From CAWAYR01 sp050250955 (GTDB lineage: Bacteria > Acidobacteriota > Vicinamibacteria > Vicinamibacterales > UBA2999): a stretch of DNA of 64,000 nt. Positions 35,701-46,758 of this stretch are shown one piece after another; position 1 is the first letter of the stretch; each line of letters begins with the position of its first letter. The notes beneath the pieces are model-generated. The model ran no database searches. It worked only from the letters and a program-made list of their open reading frames with translations, and was not told the DNA's origin. The stretch lies in assembly GCA_050250955.1 (NCBI GenBank), contig JBFWNR010000008.1, forward strand, positions 1 to 64,000, given 5' to 3'. The position numbers and the translations under genes were made by a program.

Positions 35701-36711
35701 TTACGACGCGGCCTTGACGCTGAAGTTGACGTTGCGCGTCAGCACCTTGTTCGTGGTCTTGTCGGTGACCTTGATCTCGAGGCGGTAGTCGCCCTCACCG
35801 AAGCTGGTGAGCGGCACCGTGATGCCGCCCGGCACCGGGAACTTGGCCGGGTCGAACTGCGGCGGCAGGTTGCTTTCGTTGACTGCCTGGGGATTGGTCT
35901 TGTTGAAGAACTTCTCCTCGGCGCCCTCCTTGCGGTGGAAGGCGTACTCGAGGCTGAGATCGGGTTTGCCGTTGGCGTTGAGGCCGGGGTTGTAGACCTG
36001 GAAGAAGATCGAGAGCTCCTCGTTCTTGCCGAAGTTCATGTCGGCCGCCGGCACCAGCTCCTGGGTACCGAAGGTGAACGGCCGCTCGCGGGCCTCGTCC
36101 ATGGTCAGCGGCTGCTGCAGCATGTTGACCTTGTCGGCGACGAGGATCGAGCTGGTCGTGAACTCGGCGTTCAGGTCGGGAACGGTGATCGAGGTCTTGA
36201 GCAGGCCGCTCTTCACCGGCGCGTTCTTGTCGCCCTTCTCCGGCACCCGCTCCTTGATGAGCGCGTAGAGATCGTAGGTGCCGGCCTTGGCCATGAACAC
36301 GCGGTGGAGTCGCATCGGATCGCCGGAGAGCTGCGCGGCGGGCACGAAGTGGACGTCGTCCCACGGGTACTCGACCTTCTTCTTCGGGTCGACCTTCTCG
36401 GTCGGGTCGACGACGCGGATGTAGAGCGCGGCGTCCTTCCCGGCCGGGAAGCCGGTGATGTCGATCGTGAACGGCACGAACATGCGCGCTTCCTGCGACT
36501 TCAGGAAGACCGGGTCGACCTCCATCGTCACGTCGGTCGGCGCCGGCTCACCGGCCATGGCGGCGTCGACGGTCTTGACGAGCCCCTCGATTTCCTGGCG
36601 TTCCTGTCTGCTGCGCTTCCGGTCATCCCGCTGCGCGAACGCCGCCGCAGGCAATGCGACCACCACGGCAGCAACGACGACCAGCGCGACACCACGGGCC
36701 TTGAACGTCAT
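35701..36711 (-). CDS. Secreted protein of unknown function
   Basis: 336 aa. Clear signal peptide (MTFKARGVALVVVAAVVVAL, cleavage near AAAFAQ). The rest is beta-rich with several likely immunoglobulin-like modules: 60-165 (MFVPFTIDITGF, LYALIKERVPEKG), a middle part, and a C-terminal strand pair (GEGDYRLEIKVTDKTTNKV). No catalytic motif recognised; it is probably periplasmic or surface-exposed. ATG 36711 has GGAG 6 nt upstream; an ATG two codons earlier touches that site. A good sigma-70 promoter precedes it. Confidence 0.82.
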   Translation of the reverse strand: MTFKARGVALVVVAAVVVALPAAAFAQRDDRKRSRQERQEIEGLVKTVDAAMAGEPAPTDVTMEVDPVFLKSQEARMFVPFTIDITGFPAGKDAALYIRVVDPTEKVDPKKKVEYPWDDVHFVPAAQLSGDPMRLHRVFMAKAGTYDLYALIKERVPEKGDKNAPVKSGLLKTSITVPDLNAEFTTSSILVADKVNMLQQPLTMDEARERPFTFGTQELVPAADMNFGKNEELSIFFQVYNPGLNANGKPDLSLEYAFHRKEGAEEKFFNKTNPQAVNESNLPPQFDPAKFPVPGGITVPLTSFGEGDYRLEIKVTDKTTNKVLTRNVNFSVKAAS

Positions 36712-36751
36712 GCACATCTCCAAAAAAAGCTGAAAAGTGGAACAGCTAGCA

Positions 36752-36780
36752 ATCATATGGGTTGGCCGGAGCCGTGTCAA
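36752..36780 (-). promoter_or_regulatory. Strong sigma-70 promoter for the secreted protein
   Basis: The reverse strand has TTGACA (36775-36780, 6/6), 17 nt and TATGAT (36752-36757, 5/6), the best sigma-70 match seen in the window. Transcription would start near 36745, giving a ~34-nt leader. It implies high constitutive expression of the gene at 35701. Confidence 0.75.
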
Positions 36781-36904
36781 CGGCCCTAACTCCATGGAAC
36801 ACAACGAGTTGGGCCAAACTCGACGGTGGTGTTGCCGTGATAGATTCGACACCTCATGGCCGACACCGGGAACCGGTGCCGGCCTCTCAGCGGGGAGACC
36901 GCCA

Positions 36905-38176
36905 ATGGTTCGAGACGACGCGCTCGTCATCGTGCTCGCCGGGGGCGCCGGCGAGCGGCTGTCGCCCCTGACCCGCGACCGTGCCAAGCCGGCGGTCTAT
37001 TTCGGCGGCCCCTACCGGATCATCGACTTCGTCCTCTCCAACTGCGTCAATTCCGGCCTGCGCCGCGTGTTCATCGCCACGCAGTACAAGTCGCTGTCGC
37101 TCAACCGCCACATCCGCATGGGCTGGAACATCGTCTCCGAGGAGCTGGGCGAGTTCATCGAGATCCTGCCGCCGCAGAAGCGGGTCGGCGAGCACTGGTA
37201 CCTCGGCACCGCGGACGCGGTCTACCAGAACCTGTATTCCATCGAGCGGGAGGCGCCGCGCCACGTGGTGGTGCTGGCCGGCGACCACGTCTACAAGATG
37301 GACTACCGCAAGATGCTCCGGGCCCACGAGGAGCACGGCGCCGCGGTGACGATGGCGACCATCGAGGTGCCGGTCGAGGACGCGACGCGGTTCGGGGTCG
37401 TCGCCATCGACCCCGATCGCCGCGTCGTCGGCTTCCAGGAGAAGCCGGCCCGCCCGACGCCCATGCCCGGCGTGCCGCACCTCGCCCTGGCGTCGATGGG
37501 CATCTACGTCTTCGACATGGATGTCCTGGTCAAGGCGCTCGATGCCGACGCCGCCGATCCCGACAGCCACCACGACTTCGGCAAGAACATCCTGCCCTCG
37601 CTGCTCGGCAGCGGCCGGGTGTTCGCCTACCCGTTCTACGACGAGAACAAGAAGACCGCCAAGTACTGGCGCGACATCGGCACGCTCGACGCCTACTACG
37701 AGGCCAACATGGACCTCTGTGACGTCAATCCGGAGTTCAACCTCTACGATCCGGAATGGCCGCTGCGCACCTACCAGCCGCAGGCGCCGCCGGCCAAGTT
37801 CGTCTTCGGCGACGATCGCCGCACCGGCACCGCCATCGACTCGGTGATCTCGCCTGGGTGCATCGTCTCGGGCAGCCGCATCCGCGGCAGCATCCTCTGC
37901 CCCAACGTCCGCGTCCACAGCTTTGCGGTCATCGAGCACTCCATCCTGATGCCGGGCGTGCAGGTCGGGCGCCACGCCCGGATTCGCAATGCCATCGTCG
38001 ATCGCGACGTGCTGGTGCCGCGGGGCGCGGTGATCGGCCACGACCTCGACGAGGATCGCCGTCGCCACACCGTCACCGAACGCGGCATCGTCGTGGTCAC
38101 GGTGGACGAGGACGCGCGGCTCGGCGCGATCGAGGCCGAGGCGCTGGCGATCGAGGCCGGGGTGGACCGGGGCTGA
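36905..38176 (+). CDS. glgC: Glucose-1-phosphate adenylyltransferase
   Basis: Makes ADP-glucose from glucose-1-phosphate and ATP, the committed step of bacterial glycogen synthesis. 423 aa. The nucleotidyltransferase domain has VLAGGAGERLSPLTRDRAKP, HWYLGTADAVYQN and VLAGDHVYKMDY; the C-terminal left-handed beta-helix has VISPGCIVSGSRIRGSIL. ATG 36905 has GGGGAG 7 nt upstream; longer frames begin before this site. No other glycogen genes are next to it. Confidence 0.95.
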   Translation: MVRDDALVIVLAGGAGERLSPLTRDRAKPAVYFGGPYRIIDFVLSNCVNSGLRRVFIATQYKSLSLNRHIRMGWNIVSEELGEFIEILPPQKRVGEHWYLGTADAVYQNLYSIEREAPRHVVVLAGDHVYKMDYRKMLRAHEEHGAAVTMATIEVPVEDATRFGVVAIDPDRRVVGFQEKPARPTPMPGVPHLALASMGIYVFDMDVLVKALDADAADPDSHHDFGKNILPSLLGSGRVFAYPFYDENKKTAKYWRDIGTLDAYYEANMDLCDVNPEFNLYDPEWPLRTYQPQAPPAKFVFGDDRRTGTAIDSVISPGCIVSGSRIRGSILCPNVRVHSFAVIEHSILMPGVQVGRHARIRNAIVDRDVLVPRGAVIGHDLDEDRRRHTVTERGIVVVTVDEDARLGAIEAEALAIEAGVDRG

Positions 38177-38335
38177 GGGCCGGCGGCAATCGATTGCGCA
38201 CGGTCACGCGGGACTGCATGACGACCGCTGAACGGGCACGAAGCCATCGATCTGACACGGCCTTCGGGCGATACTATCGGCGGCTTGCCATCCACCGGCG
38301 CGGCAGTGCGGCGCCGGGACAGCGGAGCGTCACCC

Positions 38336-39631
38336 GTGCACATCGTCGACATCCATGGCCGCGAGATCCTCGACTCGCGCGGCAATCCCACCGTCGAAGT
38401 GGACGTCCTGCTCGACAGCGGCGCCCGCGGGCGGGCCGCGGTGCCGTCTGGCGCCTCGACCGGCGAACGTGAGGCGCTCGAGCTGCGCGACGGCGACACG
38501 GCGCGGTTCCTCGGCAAGGGTGTGACCCGGGCGGTCGCCCACGTCAACGGCGAGCTGCGCCAGGCCGTCGTCAATCGCGACTGGCAGCAGCGGGCCCTCG
38601 ACGAGGCGATGATCGCGTTGGACGGCACGCCGACCAAGGGCCGGCTCGGTGCCAACGCGCTGCTCGGCGTGTCCATGGCCGCCCTCAAGGCCGGCGCCGA
38701 GGACGCCGGCCTGCCGCTCTACGCGCACGTCGCCGCGACCGCCGGCGCGACCACCGGGTACACCCTGCCGGTGCCGATGATGAACATCCTCAACGGCGGC
38801 GCCCACGCCGACACCAACGTGGACTTCCAGGAGTTCATGGTGATGCCGGTGGGCTTCCCCTCGTTTCGCGAGGCGCTGCGCGCCGGCACCGAGATCTTCC
38901 ACGCCCTGCGCGCCATCCTGAAGAAACGCGGGCTGTCGACCGGCGTCGGCGACGAGGGCGGCTTCGCCCCGAATCTGAAGAGCAACCGCGACGCCCTCGA
39001 TGCGGTGATGGACGCGATCGGCAACGCCGGGTTCCGCGCCGGTACCGACGTCTACATCGCGCTCGACTGCGCGGCCAGCGAGTTCGGCAACGCCGCCGGC
39101 CGCTACGAGTTCCACAAGTCGGGTGAGCCCGCCCGCGATTCCGAGGGCATGGTCGCGCTCTACGAGGACTGGTGCCGGCAGTATCCCATCCTGTCGATCG
39201 AGGACGGCTGCGCCGAGGGCGACTGGCGCGGCTGGACGCTGCTGACCCAGGCGCTCGGCGGCAAGGTCCAGCTGGTCGGCGACGACGTGTTCGTGACCAA
39301 CCCCGAGATCCTCGCCCGCGGCATCCGCGAGGGCGTGGCCAACGCGCTGCTGGTGAAGCTGAACCAGATCGGCACCGTCACCGAGACCCTCGACGCCATC
39401 GCCATGGCGTCGGCGGCGGGCTACCGCAGCGTCATCTCGCACCGCTCGGGCGAAACCGAGGACGCCACCATCGCGGACCTGGCGGTCGGGACCGCGGCCG
39501 GACAGATCAAGACCGGATCGGCGTCGCGCAGCGACCGGATCGCCAAATACAACCAGTTGCTGCGCATCGAAGAGTCGCTCGGCGACGGCGCGGTGTACGC
39601 CGGCCGCGCCGCGATCGCCCAGCTGGCCTGA
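38336..39631 (+). CDS. eno: Enolase
   Basis: 2-phosphoglycerate to phosphoenolpyruvate. 431 aa from GTG 38336, which yields the standard start VHIVDIHGREILDSRGNPT; a TTG further upstream would add 17 non-homologous residues. Active-site blocks are intact: NILNGGAHADTNVDFQEFM, VGDEGGFAPNL, SIEDGCAEGDW, and SHRSGETEDATIADLAVG with KTGSASRSDR. It is 7 bp ahead of gpmA. The 159 bp before it hold no gene; a TACTAT motif near 38274 may be part of its promoter. Confidence 0.97.
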   Translation: MHIVDIHGREILDSRGNPTVEVDVLLDSGARGRAAVPSGASTGEREALELRDGDTARFLGKGVTRAVAHVNGELRQAVVNRDWQQRALDEAMIALDGTPTKGRLGANALLGVSMAALKAGAEDAGLPLYAHVAATAGATTGYTLPVPMMNILNGGAHADTNVDFQEFMVMPVGFPSFREALRAGTEIFHALRAILKKRGLSTGVGDEGGFAPNLKSNRDALDAVMDAIGNAGFRAGTDVYIALDCAASEFGNAAGRYEFHKSGEPARDSEGMVALYEDWCRQYPILSIEDGCAEGDWRGWTLLTQALGGKVQLVGDDVFVTNPEILARGIREGVANALLVKLNQIGTVTETLDAIAMASAAGYRSVISHRSGETEDATIADLAVGTAAGQIKTGSASRSDRIAKYNQLLRIEESLGDGAVYAGRAAIAQLA

Positions 39632-39638
39632 ATCCGCC

Positions 39639-40388
39639 ATGCCCACCGTCGTCCTGCTCCGTCACGGCGAGTCGACCTGGAACCGGGAGAACCGCTTCAC
39701 CGGCTGGGTCGACGTCGACCTGAGCGACAAGGGCCGCGACGAAGCGCACGCCGCCGGCCGCCTGCTGAAGGCCGAGGGCTACCGCTTCGACGTCGCCTAC
39801 TCCTCGGTCCTGAAACGGGCCATCCGCACGTTGTGGATCGTGCAGGACGAGCTCGATCTCCTGTGGATTCCGGTGCACCGGTCGTGGCGGCTGAACGAGC
39901 GCCATTACGGGGCCCTGCAGGGGCTCAACAAGGCCGAGACGGCCGCGAAGCACGGCGAGGCACAGGTCAAGATCTGGCGGCGCAGCTACGACATCCCGCC
40001 GCCGGCGTTGACGCGAGACGATCCGCAGTTCCCAGGACACGATCCCCGCTACGCCGGGCTCGGCCCCGACGAGCTGCCGCTGGCCGAGTGCCTCAAGGAC
40101 ACCGTCGCGCGGTTCCTGCCCTACTGGCACGACACCATCGCCCCGGACATCCGCGCCGGCCGGCGGGTGATCGTCGCCGCCCACGGCAACAGCCTCCGGG
40201 CGCTCGTCAAGTACCTCGACGGCATCAGCGACGAGGCGATCGTCGAGCTGAACATCCCCACCGGCATCCCGCTCGTCTACGAGCTGGACGCCGAGCTGCG
40301 GCCGCTGCGCAACTACTACCTCGGCGACGCCGAGGCGGCGAAGAAGGCCGCGGAAGCGGTCGCGAACCAGTCGAAGCGCGGGACGTAG
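39639..40388 (+). CDS. gpmA: 2,3-bisphosphoglycerate-dependent phosphoglycerate mutase
   Basis: Interconverts 3- and 2-phosphoglycerate, the step before enolase. 249 aa, standard for dPGM. The phospho-histidine motif LLRHGESTWNRENRFTGW, substrate block NERHYGALQGLNKAE and second histidine VIVAAHGNSLRALVKYL are intact. It pairs with eno as a two-gene lower-glycolysis unit. The C-terminus ends in an Ala/Lys-rich helix. Confidence 0.97.
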   Translation: MPTVVLLRHGESTWNRENRFTGWVDVDLSDKGRDEAHAAGRLLKAEGYRFDVAYSSVLKRAIRTLWIVQDELDLLWIPVHRSWRLNERHYGALQGLNKAETAAKHGEAQVKIWRRSYDIPPPALTRDDPQFPGHDPRYAGLGPDELPLAECLKDTVARFLPYWHDTIAPDIRAGRRVIVAAHGNSLRALVKYLDGISDEAIVELNIPTGIPLVYELDAELRPLRNYYLGDAEAAKKAAEAVANQSKRGT

Positions 40389-40424
40389 CCGCCGGCGGTG
40401 CGCCAGCGCGGCGGCCAGTCGCCG

Positions 40425-40721
40425 TCAGTTCGCTTCTTCGACCTTCACTTCGTCGGCGGCGATGCGCAGGGAGCGCAGGAACCGCCGGTCGTTGGCGGTG
40501 ATCTCCAGGTGCTTCGGCTCCCGGTCGGCCACGGCCGGCGACTCGGTCGCGGCGGGACCGGGCCGGGTCGCGAATCCCACGGTCGCCTCGAGCGTCACCC
40601 GCAGGTCGAAGCCGGCTTCGCGGGCGCGTTCGCGGCACGACTCGACCGCGGTGCTCGCCGCCACGGCGGCCGCAATCGCGTCGGCGAGCTCGCGGGCGAA
40701 CCGGTTCTGGACGTCATCCAT
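40425..40721 (-). CDS. Hypothetical protein, 98 aa
   Basis: Not recognised. It begins MDDVQNRFARELADAIAAAV with a helical, alanine-rich first half and two cysteine-free beta-like stretches (GFDLRVTLEATVGF; PKHLEITANDRRFLRSLRI). A good ribosome-binding site (GAGGAGGGA on the coding strand, just above 40721) fixes the start; a longer frame starts at 40793. It is convergent with gpmA. A TACAAT box at 40856-40861 may be its -10. Confidence 0.6.
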   Translation of the reverse strand: MDDVQNRFARELADAIAAAVAASTAVESCRERAREAGFDLRVTLEATVGFATRPGPAATESPAVADREPKHLEITANDRRFLRSLRIAADEVKVEEAN

Positions 40722-40927
40722 GGATTCCCTCCTCGCGGGTGGGGGCAGGGCAAGGGAAGCGCAGGCTGGGAATCCGGCGCGGCACGCCGACACCTGAGCT
40801 CACCGGGCGGCGGGCGGGGTCGGCCAAGTCGGTCATGAGGGAGGGCGGACGCGACATTGTAAGGGCGGCGTGCGGAAGTGCGCAACCCTGTGCAGCCGCC
40901 GCCTCCTCCGGCGGGGGTCTGGCTACA

Positions 40928-42497
<1,570 letters not shown>

Positions 42498-42505
<8 letters not shown>

Positions 42506-43505
42506 TGCCGCGTCCGGGGAACCGCTGCTCTCGGTCCGGGGCCTGACGACGGTGTTCGAGACCACCGGGCGGACCCTCACGGCGGTCAACGACGTGTCGT
42601 TCGACCTGCGGCGCGGCGAGACGCTCGGCCTGGTCGGCGAATCCGGCAGTGGCAAGTCGGTGACGGCGTTCTCGATCATGCGCCTGCTGCCTCCAGCCGG
42701 CCGCACGACCGCGGGGCAGGTGGTCTTCCAGGGCCGCGACCTCCTGTCGCTGTCCGAAGCCGACATGTGTGCGGTTCGCGGCGCCGGCATCGGCCTGGTG
42801 TTCCAGGAGCCGATGGCGGCGCTCAATCCCGTGATGCGCGTCGGCGCGCAGGTGGCTGAAGCGCTGATCGTCCACGGCCTGGCCGGCAAGCGCGAGGCCC
42901 GCGGGCGCGCCGTCGAACTGCTCAGGGCGGTCAGGATCGTCGATCCGGAGAAGCGGGTGGACGACTACCCGCACCAGCTGTCGGGCGGCATGCGGCAGCG
43001 CGTGATGCTGGCCGTGGCGCTGGCCTGCCGGCCGCCGCTGGTCATCGCCGACGAGCCGACGACGGCGCTCGACGTCACCGTGCAGGCGCAGATCCTGGAC
43101 CTGCTGCGTGAGATGCGGCGGACCTTCGACTTGTCGCTGCTGCTCATCACGCACGATCTGGGAGTGGTCGCCGAGGTCGCCGACCGGGTGGCGGTGATGT
43201 ACGCCGGCCGGATCGTCGAGGACGGCCCGGTGCGGTCGATCTTTCGATCGCCGGCCCACCCCTACACCCGCGGCCTGCTGGCGTCGATTCCGCACGGTCG
43301 CGCCGGCGAGCGCCTCGTCGCCATCGACGGCACCGTGCCCGATCTGGCCGCGCTGCCGCCAGGATGCGCGTTCGCGCCGCGCTGCAGCGAGCGGCTCGCT
43401 GACTGCGGGCGCATCGATCCCCCCGAGGTGGCGGTCGGCCCCGGGCACCGGGCCCGCTGCCTGCTGCACGTGCCCGCCGCCGCATCGCCGGAGCGTGCCT
43501 CGTGA
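42498..43505 (+). CDS. Dipeptide/oligopeptide ABC transporter ATPase (DppD type)
   Basis: 335 aa. Walker A GESGSGKS, signature LSGGMRQRVMLA, Walker B LVIADEPTTALDVT, and the C-terminal peptide-importer domain with cysteines (PPGCAFAPRC, LADCGRI, RARCLL), as in DppD/OppD. The likely start is TTG 42498, overlapping the mutase stop; no in-frame ATG or GTG precedes the conserved LLSVRGLTTVFE. Its partner ATPase follows with a 4-bp GTGA overlap. Permeases and binding protein are absent from the window. Confidence 0.9.
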
Positions 43506-44386
43506 GCCGGCCGCTGGTGGAGGTCCGCGACCTCACCAAGCACTTCAGTCGCGGCGGCGGGCTGTTCCGCGCCGGCACGGTCGTCAAGGCCGTCGACGGC
43601 GTCAGCTTCGCCATCGACGAGGGCGAGACGTTCGGCCTGGTCGGCGAATCGGGCAGCGGCAAGAGCACGACCGGGCGCTGCATGCTGCGGCTCGTCGAGC
43701 CGACGTCGGGCGAGGTGCGCTACCAGGGCGACGACGTGCTGGCGTTCTCGAGCGCGCGCATGCGGGCGGCGCGGCGCCATCTGCAGATGATCTTCCAGGA
43801 TCCCTACTCGTCGCTGAACCCGCGGATGCGGGCCCGCGACATCGTCGACGAGCCGCTGGCGATCCACAAGCTCGGCACGAAGCGCGACCGCGCGGCGCGG
43901 GTCGTCGAGCTGTTCCGCCTCGTCGGCCTGGACCCGGCGCACCTCGAGCGCTATCCGCACGAATTCAGCGGCGGGCAGCGGCAGCGCATCGGCCTGGCGC
44001 GCGCCCTCGCCCTCGAGCCGCGGTTCATCATCGCCGACGAGCCGGTGTCGGCGCTGGACGTCTCGATCCAGGCCCAGGTGGTCAACCTGCTGATGGACCT
44101 GCAGCAGCGTCTGCAGCTCACCTACCTCTTCATCGCCCACGACCTGCGGCTGGTGCGCCACATCTGCCGCCGGGTCGCGGTGATGTACCTCGGCAAGATC
44201 GTCGAGATGGGCGACACCGAGGCGCTGTTCGCCAACCCGGCGCATCCCTACACACGGGCGCTGCTGTCGGCGATTCCAGTGACCGACCCCGACGCGCCGC
44301 GGCAACGCCTCGAGCTCGACCCGGCGTCGGTCGATCGCGACGCGCCGCTCGTCGAGGTGGAACCAGGACACGTCGCGGCGATCTAG
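43502..44386 (+). CDS. Dipeptide/oligopeptide ABC transporter ATPase (DppF type)
   Basis: 294 aa. Walker A GESGSGKST, signature FSGGQRQRIGLA, Walker B FIIADEPVSALDVS and the switch His in FIAHDLRLV are intact. It is shorter than usual: after AHPYTRALLSAIPV the cysteine-containing C-terminal domain seen in the preceding ATPase is lacking. GTG start 43502. Together the pair would energise a peptide or nickel-type importer whose membrane parts are elsewhere. Confidence 0.9.
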   Translation: MSRPLVEVRDLTKHFSRGGGLFRAGTVVKAVDGVSFAIDEGETFGLVGESGSGKSTTGRCMLRLVEPTSGEVRYQGDDVLAFSSARMRAARRHLQMIFQDPYSSLNPRMRARDIVDEPLAIHKLGTKRDRAARVVELFRLVGLDPAHLERYPHEFSGGQRQRIGLARALALEPRFIIADEPVSALDVSIQAQVVNLLMDLQQRLQLTYLFIAHDLRLVRHICRRVAVMYLGKIVEMGDTEALFANPAHPYTRALLSAIPVTDPDAPRQRLELDPASVDRDAPLVEVEPGHVAAI

Positions 44387-44408
44387 GTCGAGCGGCTGGC
44401 GAGGGCAC

Positions 44409-45311
44409 ATGGCACATCGAGGCATCCTCGTGGCGTGGGTGGCCGGCGCGGTGCTGCTGGCGGGCACGTCCCGGCTCGCCGGGCAGAACGCCGACCCGTT
44501 GGCCGTACGCGGGCGGCTGCTCGCCTACCTCACCGACTACGAGTCGCAGCTTGGCCGAATGGTCGCCGACGAGCAGTTCACCCAGTGGCCGCACAGCCGC
44601 CCCGGCTACGGCACTGGCCGGTCGGACGGCATCTCGCGCGATGAGACCCGGCCGCGGATTCTTCACTCGACCGTGGCGTTCGTGCCGCTGCCCGGCAATG
44701 CCGGCTGGCTCGGTTACCGGGAGGTGCGGACGGTCAACGGCAAGCCCACGTCCCGGTCCGGCCTGCCGCTCGAAGCGCTGTTGCAGCGCGACTCGGAGGA
44801 CGGGCGCGAGCGCGCACTGGCGCTGCTGCTCGAAGGCGCCAGGCACAACCTCGGCGCCCCGCGCACCATCAACCTGCCCAGCCTGGCGCTCGAGATGCTG
44901 CACCGCCGCAACGAAGCCCGTTTCGTGGTCGTCGGCAGCGGTCGCGAGCGCGCCGGCGACTGTGCGGCGGTGCGGATCGATCTCGTCGAGACGGTACGGC
45001 CGACGCTCATCAGGGGCCGTGAAGGCGGCGACATGCCGACCCGGCTGAGCGCCTGGGTCGAACCGGTGACGGGGCGACTGTGCCGCACCGAAGCCCGGAC
45101 CAGGGATGGCCAGCTGGGCGCCTGGTTCGAGGCGGTGGTCCGTGTGGACTTCGCCCACGATCCGACGATCGACCTGACCGTCCCGGTCCGCCTCTATGAA
45201 GTCTTCTTCGACCCGCCTCGACACAAGGGCGACGGTGAAGCGGTCTACTCGAACTACCGCCGGATGGGCGGGGCCGGAATGCCGCGCCAGATACCGGGAC
45301 CGCCAGCATGA
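44409..45311 (+). CDS. Secreted protein of unknown function (intact copy)
   Basis: 300 aa, unrecognised. N-terminal signal-like segment (RGILVAWVAGAVLLAGTSRL, cleavage probably near LAGQ). Features include a conserved-looking NADPLAVRGRLLAYLTDYESQ helix, a mid-region INLPSLALEMLHRRN, and a strand-rich C-terminal half (TGRLCRTEARTRDG, WFEAVVRVDF, EAVYSNYRRMGG). Two cysteines (about 179 and 223) could form a disulfide. It is immediately followed by a damaged copy of itself (45308-45842). Confidence 0.75.
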   Translation: MAHRGILVAWVAGAVLLAGTSRLAGQNADPLAVRGRLLAYLTDYESQLGRMVADEQFTQWPHSRPGYGTGRSDGISRDETRPRILHSTVAFVPLPGNAGWLGYREVRTVNGKPTSRSGLPLEALLQRDSEDGRERALALLLEGARHNLGAPRTINLPSLALEMLHRRNEARFVVVGSGRERAGDCAAVRIDLVETVRPTLIRGREGGDMPTRLSAWVEPVTGRLCRTEARTRDGQLGAWFEAVVRVDFAHDPTIDLTVPVRLYEVFFDPPRHKGDGEAVYSNYRRMGGAGMPRQIPGPPA

Positions 45312-45842
45312 TCTGCTGTGCCGTCGAACACCCCGAGAGCCGGGATCGGGCGCGGGCGCTGCTCATCGCCAGCGCGGTCCACAATCTCGGGGCGCCGCAC
45401 ACCGTCAACCTTCGGTCCTTGCCGCTCGAGTTCCTGCACCCGAGGAACCGGGCGCGACTGACCTTGCCGCGGTTCCACGTCGACCGAAGGCGCCGCGACC
45501 TGTCGAGGCCATCGCCTCGACGTCACCGAGACGGCGCGTCCGACGCTGATCCGCCGGCCGACCGGCGGCGACATGCCAAGCCGGGTCGCGCCCTGGGGCG
45601 AACCGCTGACCGGGCGGCTGTGCCGCGCCGAGGTCCACACGCGCGACCAGGGCGCCGCTGACGGGTTCGAGGCCGTGGTCCGGGTCGGGTTCGAACGCGA
45701 CGCCGCGGTCGATCTGACGGTGCTACGGCGGATGGATGAGGAGTTCTTCTTGCCGTCCCTGGGACGCGGCACCGGGTTCGCTGAATACTCGAACTACCGG
45801 CGCTTCAGGACGGCCGCGCGCCTGCTGCCTCCCGGCGTCTGA
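45308..45842 (+). pseudogene. Truncated, frameshifted tandem copy of the preceding gene
   Basis: The frame from ATG 45308 matches the middle of the previous protein (RARALLIASAVHNLGAPHTV against RERALALLLEGARHNLGAPR), then loses homology near 45465. The match resumes in another frame from about 45519 (VTETARPTLIRRPTGGDMPS, TGRLCRAEVHTRD, FEAVVRVGF, EYSNYRRF) to 45842. The first ~130 residues, including the signal peptide, are absent. It begins at the stop codon of the intact copy. A tandem duplication followed by deletion and frameshift explains this best. Confidence 0.85.
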
Positions 45843-45851
45843 GGCCCGCGG

Positions 45852-46565
45852 TCAGCGCGCCGCCGCCGGCCCGACCGCTTCCGGCGCCTGCCGGACGTCC
45901 TTCTCCACCTGGCCGTCACGGATGAGGATTTGCCGCTTGGCGTAAGCGGCGACATCGGCCTCGTGGGTGACCAGCACGATCGTGTTGCCGGCGCCGTGCA
46001 GGCGCTCGAAGAGCGCCATGATCTCGACGCCGGTCTTCGAGTCGAGGTTGCCGGTGGGCTCGTCGGCGAGCAGGATCGAGGGGTTGTTGACCAGGGCCCG
46101 GGCGATGGCGACGCGCTGGCGCTGACCGCCGGACAGCTCGTTGGGCTTGTGGTTCATCCGCTGGCTGAGTTCGACCTTGTCCAGCGCCTGGCGGGCCCGC
46201 TCGAGCCGCTCCTTGGCGGGAATCCCGGCGTAGACCAGCGGCAGCTCGACGTTGTGGAGCGCAGTGGCCCTGGGCAGCAGGTTGAAGGTCTGGAAGACGA
46301 AGCCGATCTCCTCGTTGCGGATCCGGGCCAGCTCGTTGTCGTTCATGGTGCTGACCTCCTTGCCGTTCAGGAGGTAGGTGCCCTTGCTCGGCGTGTCGAG
46401 GCAGCCGATGAGGTTCATCAACGTCGACTTGCCGGAGCCCGACGGGCCCATGATGGCCACGTATTCGCCCTTGTCGATCTGGATGCTGACTCCGCGCAGG
46501 GCGTGGATGTCCTCATCGCCCATCGTGTAGGTCTTCCAGAGGTCTTGGGTCTCGATCAGGGCCAT
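45852..46565 (-). CDS. MacB/LolD-type ABC transporter ATPase
   Basis: 237 aa single nucleotide-binding domain. Walker A GPSGSGKST, Q-loop FVFQTFNLLPR, signature LSGGQRQRVAIARAL, Walker B ILLADEPTGNLDS and switch His VTHEAD are all present. The family drives FtsX-like permeases for lipoprotein release, peptide efflux or envelope remodelling. No permease is adjacent; the ADOP permease at 51875 lacks its own ATPase and is a conceivable partner (inference). The C-terminus is slightly extended and disordered. Confidence 0.92.
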   Translation of the reverse strand: MALIETQDLWKTYTMGDEDIHALRGVSIQIDKGEYVAIMGPSGSGKSTLMNLIGCLDTPSKGTYLLNGKEVSTMNDNELARIRNEEIGFVFQTFNLLPRATALHNVELPLVYAGIPAKERLERARQALDKVELSQRMNHKPNELSGGQRQRVAIARALVNNPSILLADEPTGNLDSKTGVEIMALFERLHGAGNTIVLVTHEADVAAYAKRQILIRDGQVEKDVRQAPEAVGPAAAR

Positions 46566-46652
46566 CGGCTGGGAGCGGCGCGGGCGCGGGCGTCGGGCTC
46601 CATTTCATCACAGACGTCGGGACTGCGGCCGAGGTTCCTGCGCCGGGGCACG

Positions 46653-46682
46653 TTGTCGAGACTGCGCGCCGTCACGTAGGAT
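46653..46682 (+). promoter_or_regulatory. Possible promoter for dodecin
   Basis: TTGTCG (46653-46658), 18 nt, TAGGAT (46677-46682), both 4/6. The predicted start near 46689 is just before a perfect hairpin (46693-46713). Confidence 0.35.
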
Positions 46683-46692
46683 CGGCGCTTGC

Positions 46693-46713
46693 GCGGGACC
46701 GCCACGGTCCCGC
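46693..46713 (+). other. Perfect 9-bp hairpin in the dodecin leader
   Basis: GCGGGACCG (46693-46701) and CGGTCCCGC (46705-46713) are exact complements around a CCA loop, within the ~70 nt between the probable promoter and the dodecin ATG. It could stabilise the mRNA 5' end; no U-run follows. Confidence 0.5.
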
Positions 46714-46758
46714 CGGCAGAGCCCCCGCCCACGGGCCGGTCACCAAGGAGTGGACATC

